The notes beneath the pieces were generated by a model. It saw nothing but the letters and a program-made list of their open reading frames with translations. It searched no databases and was not told the origin of the DNA. From Collinsella sp. BA40 (GTDB lineage: Bacteria > Actinomycetota > Coriobacteriia > Coriobacteriales > Coriobacteriaceae): a stretch of DNA of 64,000 bases. Below are positions 16,947 through 25,820 of this stretch, one piece after another (positions within the stretch are counted from its first letter, which is position 1; each line of letters starts with the position of its first letter). The position numbers and the translations under genes were made by a program. Location: the NCBI RefSeq assembly GCF_008014645.1, contig NZ_VOWY01000010.1, positions 1 to 64,000 on the forward strand. The letters are read 5' to 3'.

Positions 16947-18185
16947 CTACTGGTAGCGCAGGCATTCCACCGGATCGAGCTTGGCTGCCCGCCGTGCTGG
17001 ATAGAAGCCGAACAGCACGCCGATGATGAGCGAGATGCCCACCGCGAGCACGATGGTTCCAACGGAGAACGCGGGCGCCAGCGTGACGGAGCCGCCGTTG
17101 GCAGACAATGCCTGCAGGATGCCCATGTTGGTGACGACCAACGCGATGCCCCAGGCGGCCAGGTAGCCCACGATGGTGCCTATGACTCCGCCGAGCATGC
17201 AGATTGCGATGGATTCCATAAGGAACTGGTTGGTGATGTCGCGTCCGCGCGCACCCAGGGCGCGGCGCACGCCGATCTCGCGGATGCGCTCGGTTACGTT
17301 GGTGAGCATCATGTTCATGATGCCGATGCCGCCCACCAGCAGCGAGATTCCCGCTACGGCTCCTGTGATGAGCTGGAAGGCGGTGGTGAAGCTCTGCAGC
17401 GCATCGATCTGCGCCTTCATGCTGTAGACCCAGATGTAGTTCTCGATCTCGTCGTCGGGTACGTTTTGAGCTTTGGCGATGGCCTGTTTGATTCCCTCAA
17501 GAGCGCCTTCGGGGTCGGTTCCCTCGCGAACGAAGGCGATCGCCTGGTCGTAGGACCCCTGGGGAAGCCACGATAGCCCGCGTGAGACGGTCTTTGCCGG
17601 CATGAACACGTTCATGTAGTTGTCGTTGCCCATTCCGCCGCTTGCCGCGTCGGCTACGCCCACGATGGTATAGCTCGCGTTGTTGAGCTTGATCTGCTTG
17701 CCTATCACGTCGGCGTCGGGGTTGCCGAAGTACGTCTTCACGCCGCCGCGTTCGATGATGAGCACGCGCGCCCCGCTTGCCTCCTCTTGGGCGTTGAAAA
17801 GCCGGCCCTCGATGAGCTTGACCTGCCCGGTGAGTTCGAAAAGCCTGGTCGACCCGCCGGTGACGGATACGCTGATATCGCGATCATCCATCTTGGTGGT
17901 GCTGAAGCCCGATACGATGCCCTCGGCAAAGTCGATCGAGGCGTTGAGCTTTTCGAGCTTGTTGATATCGGAGTCGGTGAGCGGCTTGGACGTGGTGATC
18001 TGCACCATGCGCGCCGCGTTGAGGCCCAGGCCGTTCAGCAGCGTCTGCTGGACGCCGCCGATGAGCGACGTCATGGCGATGACGGCGGCGATGCCGATCA
18101 CGATGCCGAGCACGGTCAACAGCGTGCGGCCGCGGTTGGCTTCGAGGGCGCGCAGCGCCTCGCGCATCAGGTCGCGTGCGTTCAT
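16947..18185 (-). CDS. MacB-like FtsX-domain ABC permease
   Basis: This 412-residue membrane subunit belongs to a MacAB/LolE-type exporter. It has a first membrane helix at about residues 20-45 (TLLTVLGIVIGIAAVIAMTS), a large extracytoplasmic domain of roughly 220 residues, and three C-terminal helices containing the FtsX signature VGGIGIMNMMLTNVTERIREIGVRRALGA. It ends in the family pattern RRAAKLDPVECLRYQ. Its start overlaps the ATPase stop by four bases. It is the last gene of a five-gene export operon; the substrate is unknown. Confidence 0.92.
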   Translation of the reverse strand: MNARDLMREALRALEANRGRTLLTVLGIVIGIAAVIAMTSLIGGVQQTLLNGLGLNAARMVQITTSKPLTDSDINKLEKLNASIDFAEGIVSGFSTTKMDDRDISVSVTGGSTRLFELTGQVKLIEGRLFNAQEEASGARVLIIERGGVKTYFGNPDADVIGKQIKLNNASYTIVGVADAASGGMGNDNYMNVFMPAKTVSRGLSWLPQGSYDQAIAFVREGTDPEGALEGIKQAIAKAQNVPDDEIENYIWVYSMKAQIDALQSFTTAFQLITGAVAGISLLVGGIGIMNMMLTNVTERIREIGVRRALGARGRDITNQFLMESIAICMLGGVIGTIVGYLAAWGIALVVTNMGILQALSANGGSVTLAPAFSVGTIVLAVGISLIIGVLFGFYPARRAAKLDPVECLRYQ

Positions 18186-18895
18186 AGGGTGCCTCCTCTC
18201 ATGCTGGGTGCGCTGGCGGCCTCGCGGTAGAGGCGTCCGTCGCGGATGGTTACGCGGCGGTCGGCCTCGGCGGCAACGCTTGCGTCGTGGGTGATCAACA
18301 CGATGGTCTTGCCCTGACGCTTGAGCGCGTGGAACGTATCGAGCACCATGCGGCCGGTGACCGAGTCCAGGTTGCCCGTGGGCTCGTCGGCCAGGATGAT
18401 AGCGGGGTCGTTGACCAGGGCGCGGGCGATGGCGACGCGCTGCATCTGGCCGCCCGACAGCTCGTTGGTGCGGTGGTCGTAGTGGTCGACGGGCAGGCCT
18501 GTGGCGCGTAGCGCGTGGACGGCGCGCCGTTCGCGGTCCGCGCGCGGCACATCGGTGTAGGCGAGCGGCAGGATCACGTTGTCCAGCACGCTCATGCGCG
18601 GCAGCAGGTTGAAGCTTTGGAACACGAATCCGATGCGCGTTGCCCGAACCTCGGCCAGCTCGTCGTCGGTGAGCTTCGCCACATCGATCCCTTCGAGCAG
18701 GTACGTGCCCGAAGTGGGCGTGTCGAGGCAGCCCAGTATGTTCATGAGGGTTGACTTGCCCGAGCCCGAGGGGCCGATGATCGCCAGAAACTCACCGGGC
18801 ATCACGCTGAGCGAGATGTCGTGCAGGATGTGGGCGAGGCCGGCTTCGGACTCGAAGATCCTGTGAATATGGCGGATATCGATGACCGGCCTCAT
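18182..18895 (-). CDS. MacB-like ABC exporter ATPase
   Basis: This 237-residue ATPase has Walker [11 protein letters not shown]-loop [10 protein letters not shown], signature [15 protein letters not shown], Walker [14 protein letters not shown] and the switch histidine in ITHD. These are the features of the LolD/MacB group. It overlaps the adaptor gene upstream and the permease gene downstream by four bases each (ATGA), so the three are translated together as one adaptor-ATPase-permease unit. Confidence 0.93.
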   Translation of the reverse strand: MRPVIDIRHIHRIFESEAGLAHILHDISLSVMPGEFLAIIGPSGSGKSTLMNILGCLDTPTSGTYLLEGIDVAKLTDDELAEVRATRIGFVFQSFNLLPRMSVLDNVILPLAYTDVPRADRERRAVHALRATGLPVDHYDHRTNELSGGQMQRVAIARALVNDPAIILADEPTGNLDSVTGRMVLDTFHALKRQGKTIVLITHDASVAAEADRRVTIRDGRLYREAASAPSMRGGTL

Positions 18896-20310
18896 TTCAG
18901 GACCGCCGTTCCGCTGCCGGTCACCGCGTCGCCGCCCATCTCGCCGTCAAGCATCGCTCCCGAGATGACGAGCGCCTCGTCACCCGTGAGCGGCGAGCGC
19001 ACCATGTCGGGGTTCTCGCCTTCGGGCGCGTCCTCGGGCTTGCCCACCACGGCGAAGTCGTCGTTTTGCGCCACCACCTGAACGTCCACGCGCGTATGCT
19101 CGGAAGTCTCGGGGTCGGTTTCCACCACCACGTAGTAGTGCTCGCCGTCGTCGCTCATAAGGGCGATGGACGGCACCATCACCACATCTGCCAGATGCTC
19201 GGTCATAAGGTCCACGTTGGCCGTCATACCTGGCTTGAGGCGGGCGTCGGGCGCCTCGATGAGGACGTCAACGGCGAACTGCACGGCGCCGGAGTCGCCG
19301 TAGTACATGCCCGACGCGTCGCCGGTGGCGGTCGACGCGATGTTGGATACCTTTCCGGTGAGGGTGAGGTCCTCGAAGGCGGGGAAGGTGATGGAGGCCT
19401 GCTGGTCCTTCGCCACGGTGGCGATCTGCTCCTCGCTCACCTGGATAGTCACCTTCATCTGGGAGAGGTCGGCGATCTGCATGAGCGGCTGGCCGTTCTC
19501 GGTGGCGGCGCTTACGGGGGCGCCCACCTTCGCGTTCATGGCCACGACGTTTCCGGCTATGGGCGCCACCACCGTGCGCGCGCCCGCGGCTGCGACGGCG
19601 GCGTCGTATGCGGCGCGTGCGCCCTCGAGTGCGAGCGTCGCCTCGTCTACGGCATCCTGCGAGACCGCGGTCGTCTGCTGGCCCGTCTCGGGATCGACGA
19701 CGGCGTCACCTCGCCGAGCGGCGGCGAGGGCGCTCTTCGCGCTGTTGAGCGAGCGCTCGGCCTCCTTCACCGCGCGGTCGAGCTCGTCGTTCCTGATCAC
19801 CATGAGGACGTCGCCCTTGTTGACGGCCTGGCCGGCGGCCACGCGGATCTCGGCGATGGTGCCGCCCGTCTCGGGGGCGATCACGGTGCTCGAGAGCGGT
19901 TGCAGCGTGCCCGATGCGCCGATGGCGGTATCGTAGTCGCCGCGCATGGCGAAGTCGGTCACCACGCCCGATTCCGCGTCGTCTTTGGGGTCGAATACGG
20001 CGACGCCGAGCGCGCCCAGCGCGAGGACGCCTGCGATGGTACCCACCGCGATACCGCGGCGGATGAGCTTCTTCTTGCGACGCTCCGCACGCCGGGCTTT
20101 GAGCGCGGCGTAGGCCTCGGCATCGCTACCGGGTGCCATGTCGTCGTCCGGGGCGTCGCCCGCGGGGACGCTCGAGTCGATGAGGGGCGGTAGCGCCTGG
20201 GTCGGATTGGCCTCGAGGCGCGGGATGGCCGGCACGTCCGGACTGGCGGGGACGGGGGATGCGCTGCTGGATGCAGGGGCATCGTTGAGGGGCTTGATGG
20301 GGTCGCTCAT
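18892..20310 (-). CDS. membrane-fusion/adaptor protein (HlyD/MacA-like) of the exporter
   Basis: This 472-residue protein has a long Pro/Ser/Asp-rich cytoplasmic N-terminus (about residues 1-85). One membrane helix follows (IAVGTIAGVLALGALGVAVF), then the adaptor fold: a lipoyl half-motif around GGTIAEIRVAAGQAVNKGD, an alpha-helical hairpin (KEAERSLNSAKSALAAARRG), a second lipoyl half (TVVAPIAGNVVAMNAKVGAP) and beta-barrel domains to the end. In Gram-positive organisms such proteins extend from MacB-like permeases through the wall. The start ATG has an AAGGAGG site. The tail overlaps the downstream ATPase gene. Confidence 0.9.
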   Translation of the reverse strand: MSDPIKPLNDAPASSSASPVPASPDVPAIPRLEANPTQALPPLIDSSVPAGDAPDDDMAPGSDAEAYAALKARRAERRKKKLIRRGIAVGTIAGVLALGALGVAVFDPKDDAESGVVTDFAMRGDYDTAIGASGTLQPLSSTVIAPETGGTIAEIRVAAGQAVNKGDVLMVIRNDELDRAVKEAERSLNSAKSALAAARRGDAVVDPETGQQTTAVSQDAVDEATLALEGARAAYDAAVAAAGARTVVAPIAGNVVAMNAKVGAPVSAATENGQPLMQIADLSQMKVTIQVSEEQIATVAKDQQASITFPAFEDLTLTGKVSNIASTATGDASGMYYGDSGAVQFAVDVLIEAPDARLKPGMTANVDLMTEHLADVVMVPSIALMSDDGEHYYVVVETDPETSEHTRVDVQVVAQNDDFAVVGKPEDAPEGENPDMVRSPLTGDEALVISGAMLDGEMGGDAVTGSGTAVLK

Positions 20311-20353
20311 GGGTCCTCCTTATAGTTGACATGAAAGGGGTGTTTGAAACGGG

Positions 20354-23300
20354 CTATATCGATTCTTCGCGCAGCGTGGTTACGATCGAATCCGATCTTG
20401 CCTGCCGCAGGGCGAACATGGTGGACGCGGCCAGCACGATGGCCACGAGCGCGACGGCTAGAAGCACCCAGCCGAGGGGCAGGACGAAGCCAGCTCCTAC
20501 AGCTTCCACTCCTATGACGCGGTAGAAGAAATAGGCCGCGCCTGCCCCTACGGCCAAGCCTCCCAGCAGACCCCTCAGCGCGTACGACAGGCATTCGAGG
20601 GTTATCATGCGCCAAAACGCCCGGTCGTCCATGCCTATGATTTTGAGCATGGCGAACTCGCGCCGTCGCAGGATCAGTGAATTGCTCAGCGTGTTGAACA
20701 CGTTGCCGATGGCGATGGCGATCGTGATGCCGGTAAAGCAGCTGACGAAGAGGCGGATCGTGTCGTAGGCGAGGCGCGACGTCCGAGTGTTCTCGGCGTT
20801 GTTGGTGAGCCAGGTCCGCTGCCACGCCTCATCGCTCAATTCACCGGCCATGATGTTCCTCATCGCCGCTTCGGCTGCTCGTGCATCTTCGACGTCGAAC
20901 GCGAGGTAGACCGGTATCGAATTGCTCGAGGATCCCGGTTCGGTGTGGAAGGCGAGCGGCGTCCCTATGCCGCCGACAAGGGGGGAGGCTACGAGATGTT
21001 CCGAGGCGGCGGCGAGGGCGGGGAGCGCTGTTGCGGGCAAGACGATGGTGGGCCAATAGTAATCGGTTCCAACCAGAGAGCCGGGGCTCGTCGTTATGAT
21101 CGCCCCGATCGGTATGTCTTCGGAATCGAGGAGCGCTTCGCTGAGCGGGATCTCCGCCGGCTCGTCATCATGCGCGGCGGTATCATCGAGTTGATCGTAA
21201 TAGGCGCATGGTTCGCCGTTGGGGTTTACCGCCACATCGGTGAAATAGAGGCCTTCATGTTCCCGTAGATGCGTGAATATTTGTAACGAACCCGTGTCTT
21301 CGAAGGGGTCGCGTCGGACGGTGCGCGAATCGCGTGCGCGCATGGTGCCGTTGAGCCCGAGCGCCACGGGGTGGGCGGGGTCGTTGTAACGTGCTTGGTC
21401 CAGTCCGTTCCCATCCAGCAGGCCCTTCCAGCTGGCTGCGTCAACGAACAGGGCGGTAACGGGTGTGTATATGCTTCCGTCGTCCGCTTCCCGGCGCTGG
21501 CCCCCATCGGTATCTGCCGAATCGTCCGGATCGAGTAGGCCGGCTTCCATCCGCCCATAGAGCGACAGGTAGATGCTGTACCCGCGGGGCCGTGCGCCCG
21601 ATACGGACCCGAGCGAGCGGTATGCCGATTCGATCGCGTCGATGCCGTCCGCGGTTGTTTCCGATTCCAGGAGGGTGCGTTCAAGTGTGATATCGATATC
21701 TCCGAAGCCCGGATCGACGGAGGCCATGAGCTCGTCCATGTACTGGGATAGCGAGCCTGAAATGAGGATAAGCGCCACGGCGACCGCGAGCGAAACGACG
21801 CCCGCACGGCTCTTCGCGGGCCCGCGCGTCATGCTTCGGTGTGCGAGCAGGCCGGGTACGCCGAAGAGCCGCAGGCGCATCTCGTCGATGCGCGAGCGCA
21901 TGCGGCGACGGCGCGTGCTCCGCCTGCGTGCGCGCGACCCATAGTCTCGCGTCTGCCTGATAGCCTCGATGGCGGGCACGCGCCCGGCCCGCAGGGCCGG
22001 CCAAGCAGCGCTGATCGCCACGGCGGCGGCGGTGAGCAGCGCCGACGCTATCAAGAGGCCGGGCCTCACGGTGAGCGGGGCCGCTCCGCCCGTGTGGAGC
22101 GTCGTCTGGTCGACCAGGGCGCTCACGCCCTCGCTTGCAAAGGAGAGGACCGAGTTGGCGCCCAGTATACCGAGTCCGATACCCAGCGGGATGCCTATGG
22201 CTGCGAGGATGACGGCCTCGGTGAATACGGTGGCGCGAATCTGGCGCGCGCTCGCGCCGATCGAGGCGAGCAGCCCGTATTCGCGCGTGCGCTCGGCCAC
22301 CGCGATGGCGAACGCGTTGTATATGAGGGTGATCGAGGCGAGGGACACGATAAGCGCCAACAGCGCTGCGAGGGCGTAGAGCGATCCCCAAACGGATTCC
22401 TCATCGTAGATGCCTTGATATTTCAGCAGGTCTTCATGGGGCTCTGCGGTGGCGGGCGCCGGCGAGATGCCGGTCTTCGAAATCTCGGCTTCCCGTGCAT
22501 CGTCGTTCGAATACTCTTCCATAAAGCGGCTGATATCGTCGCGCGCACGCATATTCGTCGTTATCAATACGTCGTGCGACCGGGCCGCCAGGCTATCGGG
22601 CTGTACGAATCCCAGGTAGCCTGCGTTGCTCGACCACGTATCCGGTATATAGTCCATGTCGCCGCTATAGAAGCCCACGACGGTGAAGCGCTGCACGGGC
22701 TGTGCGTCCGCCAGCCACTCGGTTATGACGTCGCCCGCGGGCGACGGCGTCATCTTCGTGCCGCCCCGCGCCATCGCGGCCCGTGTGCCCCCGCTTTGCT
22801 CGTCGCTGTAGACGCGCTGGCCCACCGCGAGCTCGATCGTGGTGCCTACGGCGATGGGCCCATCCCAGTTGGCGCGAGGAACGTCATCGTCCCTGCCGGA
22901 TGAGGGCAGCGGACTGTAGAGATGCTGGCCGTCTGCCGTGGTCGCGCCCTTCAGATCGCGTCCCAGCACGAGTTCGCCGGGCGCTTGGGGCGCGCGGCCT
23001 TCTGCGATATAGGGGAGCGAGGCTAGGCCCCGCACGCGCTCTTCGGTGGGCCATGGCTCCAAGGTGAGGTAGCGCCCCCAGTAGCCCTCGAAGCTGCGCG
23101 GCATCAGCGCATGCCCGTAGATTGCCTGGTCGTAGTAGTCGGTTACGCGCTCGTCGCTCGAAAGGTCCTCGAGAACATCGTTATCGATGTCGTGGATGCG
23201 CACCTGCCACGCGCCTTGGGCGATGAGCTCTGCGTTGAGCAGGCCACTGTAGAGGGTGGCCGCTGTAGTGAAGATCGCGGTGATGAGCGCGCAGGAGAGC

Positions 23301-23443
23301 GCGATACCCGTTATGGCGACGATGGTGCGCGCGGGGTTGCGCTGGAGCGACCGACGCACGAACCTGCCGAGCGCGTCGCGGCGCAGCTGCGTGCCGCCAC
23401 GGCTGCCGATGGGTGCCGGTTGCGGGGTGGGAGCGTTGCTCAT
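20354..23443 (-). CDS. large two-module FtsX ABC permease
   Basis: This 1029-residue permease has two FtsX modules. A first helix lies near residues 35-60 (IVAITGIALSCALITAIFT), a long extracytoplasmic domain follows, then three helices around residues 360-500, a second FtsX module beginning near residue 560 (SRAGVVSLAVAVALILISGS) with its own external domain, and three final helices. This is the architecture of Gram-positive drug/peptide and lipoprotein-sorting exporters with roughly 8-10 helices. It overlaps the upstream ATPase gene by four bases and is followed after 43 bases by the adaptor gene. A role in export of antimicrobial peptides or lipids is an inference from family and context. 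Confidence 0.9.
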   Translation of the reverse strand: MSNAPTPQPAPIGSRGGTQLRRDALGRFVRRSLQRNPARTIVAITGIALSCALITAIFTTAATLYSGLLNAELIAQGAWQVRIHDIDNDVLEDLSSDERVTDYYDQAIYGHALMPRSFEGYWGRYLTLEPWPTEERVRGLASLPYIAEGRAPQAPGELVLGRDLKGATTADGQHLYSPLPSSGRDDDVPRANWDGPIAVGTTIELAVGQRVYSDEQSGGTRAAMARGGTKMTPSPAGDVITEWLADAQPVQRFTVVGFYSGDMDYIPDTWSSNAGYLGFVQPDSLAARSHDVLITTNMRARDDISRFMEEYSNDDAREAEISKTGISPAPATAEPHEDLLKYQGIYDEESVWGSLYALAALLALIVSLASITLIYNAFAIAVAERTREYGLLASIGASARQIRATVFTEAVILAAIGIPLGIGLGILGANSVLSFASEGVSALVDQTTLHTGGAAPLTVRPGLLIASALLTAAAVAISAAWPALRAGRVPAIEAIRQTRDYGSRARRRSTRRRRMRSRIDEMRLRLFGVPGLLAHRSMTRGPAKSRAGVVSLAVAVALILISGSLSQYMDELMASVDPGFGDIDITLERTLLESETTADGIDAIESAYRSLGSVSGARPRGYSIYLSLYGRMEAGLLDPDDSADTDGGQRREADDGSIYTPVTALFVDAASWKGLLDGNGLDQARYNDPAHPVALGLNGTMRARDSRTVRRDPFEDTGSLQIFTHLREHEGLYFTDVAVNPNGEPCAYYDQLDDTAAHDDEPAEIPLSEALLDSEDIPIGAIITTSPGSLVGTDYYWPTIVLPATALPALAAASEHLVASPLVGGIGTPLAFHTEPGSSSNSIPVYLAFDVEDARAAEAAMRNIMAGELSDEAWQRTWLTNNAENTRTSRLAYDTIRLFVSCFTGITIAIAIGNVFNTLSNSLILRRREFAMLKIIGMDDRAFWRMITLECLSYALRGLLGGLAVGAGAAYFFYRVIGVEAVGAGFVLPLGWVLLAVALVAIVLAASTMFALRQARSDSIVTTLREESI

Positions 23444-24126
23444 GGCTGCGGCCTGCTTGTATCGCGGACGATGCGACCATCCTCGATAGCGATGACGCGG
23501 TCGGCCATGAGGGCTATGTCCTCGTCGTGCGTGATCACCACGAGGGTTTGCTTGAAGCGCTGGTTGGACGCGCGCAGCAGCCGCATGATCTGGGCGGAAT
23601 TGCGCGTGTCCAGGTTGCCCGTGGGCTCGTCGGCCAGAATGACGGCGGGTGCGTTCATGAGGGCACGCCCGATGGCGACGCGCTGCTGCTGTCCGCCGGA
23701 GAGCTGGTTGGGAAGGTAGCGCTCCTTTCCTGCAAGGCCGAGCGCATCGATGAGCTCGGCCAAGCGCTTCTGGTTCACCTCGCGCCCGTCCATAAGAACG
23801 GGAAGCGTCATGTTCTCTACGACGTCGAGCACGGGGATGAGGTTGTAGAACTGGTAGATGAGGCCGACTTCGCGCCTACGGAAGACTGCAAGCTGCTCGT
23901 CGCTGCCCGCGAAGATGTCCTGCCCTTGCAGCTTGACCGTGCCCGATGTGGGCCGGTCGACGCCGCCCATAAGGTGCATGAGCGTGGACTTCCCCGACCC
24001 CGACGAGCCGACGATGGCGACGAACTCGCCCACCTCGACCGTGAAGCTTACATCTTCGAGCGCGCGTACGGCGGTGTCGCCCGATCCGTAGACCTTGCCG
24101 AGGTGTTCGATGCTCAGGATGCTCAC
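23440..24126 (-). CDS. ABC exporter ATPase, first gene of the export operon
   Basis: This 228-residue ATPase has Walker A GSSGSGKST, Q-loop IYQFYNLIP, signature LSGGQQQRVAIGRAL, Walker [14 protein letters not shown] and ITHDEDIALMADR. I place the start at GTG 24126 because AGGAGG lies five bases upstream and the conserved domain begins immediately (SILSIEHLGKVYGSG); an ATG two bases further 5' is out of frame. It pairs with the 1029-residue permease, whose start it overlaps. The operon promoter must lie in the 24127-24382 gap shared with the divergent TetR gene. Confidence 0.92.
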   Translation of the reverse strand: MSILSIEHLGKVYGSGDTAVRALEDVSFTVEVGEFVAIVGSSGSGKSTLMHLMGGVDRPTSGTVKLQGQDIFAGSDEQLAVFRRREVGLIYQFYNLIPVLDVVENMTLPVLMDGREVNQKRLAELIDALGLAGKERYLPNQLSGGQQQRVAIGRALMNAPAVILADEPTGNLDTRNSAQIMRLLRASNQRFKQTLVVITHDEDIALMADRVIAIEDGRIVRDTSRPQP

Positions 24127-24230
24127 ATGCACCTCCTTTGGCGGGGAAGGGGTGCCGAGTCGCGTGGTGCCCCTTCCGAATATGCGTATTAGCATACTGC
24201 CAGCTGGGGTTACCTGACCGTGTCCTCTCG

Positions 24231-24246
24231 ATGACAGTTCTGTCAT
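24231..24246. promoter_or_regulatory. palindromic operator candidate between the export operon and the TetR gene
   Basis: ATGACAG-TT-CTGTCAT is a perfect 7-bp inverted repeat in the 256-bp divergent gap. TetR regulators usually bind such palindromes next to their own gene, so this is the best candidate site for the adjacent repressor. Confidence 0.55.
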
Positions 24247-24282
24247 AAAGGCTGCTCGGCCTGTGTAGAAAGCTCACAGTAG

Positions 24283-24312
24283 TTGACTAACGGACAAATG
24301 GGGTAATAGTAT
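24283..24312 (+). promoter_or_regulatory. candidate promoter of the TetR gene
   Basis: TTGACT (24283-24288) and TAGTAT (24307-24312) are separated by 18 bases and lie about 70 bases upstream of the ATG at 24383. Confidence 0.5.
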
Positions 24313-24382
24313 CTTGGAAAAACAGGTTGGAACTGCTGCGCCTTTGAAATAGGCGTATGCCGAAATTCGATTGGATGCGCAT

Positions 24383-25021
24383 ATGCCTAAGAACGGCACC
24401 CATATCGATCGCCGCGTGCTCAGGAGCCGTAAGGCGATCATCGACGCCTTCGATCGCCTGCTCGAAGACCACGACTTCAAACAGATCACGGTGTCGGCTA
24501 TCGCGCGAGAGGCCAACATCGACCGCAAGACCTTCTACGTCCATTTTGGAACGATCGACGGCCTGCTCGATGCCATCGCCGAAGAGCGGGTTGAAGAGCT
24601 GCTCGACGCTATGGAGGAAGCGTATCGCGATGCGCCTAAGGACGAAGAGATCTCGCTCGCTCTGCGCCGGTTCTTCGAGATCGCCAACCGCCTTGTGTAT
24701 TCCAGGCTCGTTCAGCACTGTATGGATCGCAACTCGATTCCCGCCGAGGAGCTCCTTTCACGGTTCCTCGTGCCTTTTAAGCGCAAGCTCATCGAACGCG
24801 ACCTGCAGGTGGCCAAGCTTCCGCCACATCAGCTCGATTTCTACCTGTCGTTTCTCATGGCGGGGATCTTCTCCATCTATCGCTCGTGGCTCAAGTCCGA
24901 TCGCTCCATCCCCATCGAGGAGGTTTCGAGCATCGCTAACGACCTGATTCTCAACGGGCTGCGGGGACTTGAGGACGAGCCGGGTTCCGCATCGGCTGGG
25001 AATCCGGGCGGCGTCCAGTAA
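24383..25021 (+). CDS. TetR/AcrR-family transcriptional regulator
   Basis: This protein of 212 residues has the TetR helix-turn-helix near its N-terminus: RKAIIDAFDRLLEDHDF, then ITVSAIAREANIDRKTFYVHFG. The rest is the helical ligand/dimer domain, which has no recognisable ligand signature. I use ATG 24383; an in-frame TTG lies four codons upstream and neither has a strong ribosome site. It diverges from the five-gene export operon and probably represses it through the palindrome at 24231. It may also be co-transcribed with the two-component genes that follow after 88 bases. Confidence 0.88.
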   Translation: MPKNGTHIDRRVLRSRKAIIDAFDRLLEDHDFKQITVSAIAREANIDRKTFYVHFGTIDGLLDAIAEERVEELLDAMEEAYRDAPKDEEISLALRRFFEIANRLVYSRLVQHCMDRNSIPAEELLSRFLVPFKRKLIERDLQVAKLPPHQLDFYLSFLMAGIFSIYRSWLKSDRSIPIEEVSSIANDLILNGLRGLEDEPGSASAGNPGGVQ

Positions 25022-25109
25022 CATCGGTGCCGGGCGGTGACGCGCGCTGTGCTAGCATACCCAGGAGAGTATAACGGCCCCTGGCAGCTTGACGTGGGAG
25101 GTCTCGTGC

Positions 25110-25811
25110 ATGGCACCGCGCATATTACTTGTTGAAGATGACCGTCTCATCATCGAGGCCTTGTCGGAGCTACTGAGCAGCGAGGGTTATGCTATCGATG
25201 TGGCTTCTACGCAAGACGAGGCGATCGCCTTGGCGCTGGGTGCCGGTCCCGATGACCTTGCTACTCGTCCATATGCGCTGCTCCTCCTCGACGTGACGTT
25301 GGCACAGGGCAACGGCTTCGCCGTGTGCAGTGCGGTCAAGCAGGCTCGTCCGAATGTCCCCGTCATCTTCCTCACGGCTTCCGGCGATGAATTCAATACC
25401 GTGGCCGGTATCCAGATGGGTGCCGACGACTATATCGCAAAGCCGTTTCGGCCCCGCGAATTGCTCGCGCGCATCGCGGCGGCCATCCGTCGTTCAGGCG
25501 CATCTCATGGGGTTCTGCAGTTTGGACCGTTGAGCATCGATGTCGACCGCGCGCATGTCGAGCGCGACGGGGCCGATATCGTGCTGTCGGCGCTTGAATA
25601 CCGGTTGCTGCTGCTGTTTGCCACCAACAGGGGCAAGCTCGTCTCGCGCGATATGATTCGCGAAGCTCTGTGGGATGAGGCGGGTACGTATATCGAGGAG
25701 AACACGCTTTCTGTCTACATCAAGCGGCTGCGCGACAAGATCGAGGATAATCCCTCGGAGCCTCGCATGATCGTGACGGTGCGCGGCTTGGGCTACAAGG
25801 CGTTTGGGTAG
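25110..25811 (+). CDS. OmpR/PhoB-family response regulator
   Basis: This 233-residue protein has a receiver domain (acidic VEDD at about residue 10, phospho-acceptor aspartate in LLLLDVTL, FLTAS and the AKPF lysine) and a winged-helix output domain with VLSALEYRLLLLFATNRGKLVSR and SVYIKRLRDKIEDNP...VRGLGYK. The ATG at 25110 follows GGGAGG. A TATAAC box at 25070 is a possible -10. The kinase gene follows within ten bases. The pair sits beside the TetR gene and export operon, which suggests envelope-stress control of export, but the target genes cannot be read from the sequence. Confidence 0.93.
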   Translation: MAPRILLVEDDRLIIEALSELLSSEGYAIDVASTQDEAIALALGAGPDDLATRPYALLLLDVTLAQGNGFAVCSAVKQARPNVPVIFLTASGDEFNTVAGIQMGADDYIAKPFRPRELLARIAAAIRRSGASHGVLQFGPLSIDVDRAHVERDGADIVLSALEYRLLLLFATNRGKLVSRDMIREALWDEAGTYIEENTLSVYIKRLRDKIEDNPSEPRMIVTVRGLGYKAFG

Positions 25812-25820
25812 GTGGTCGCG

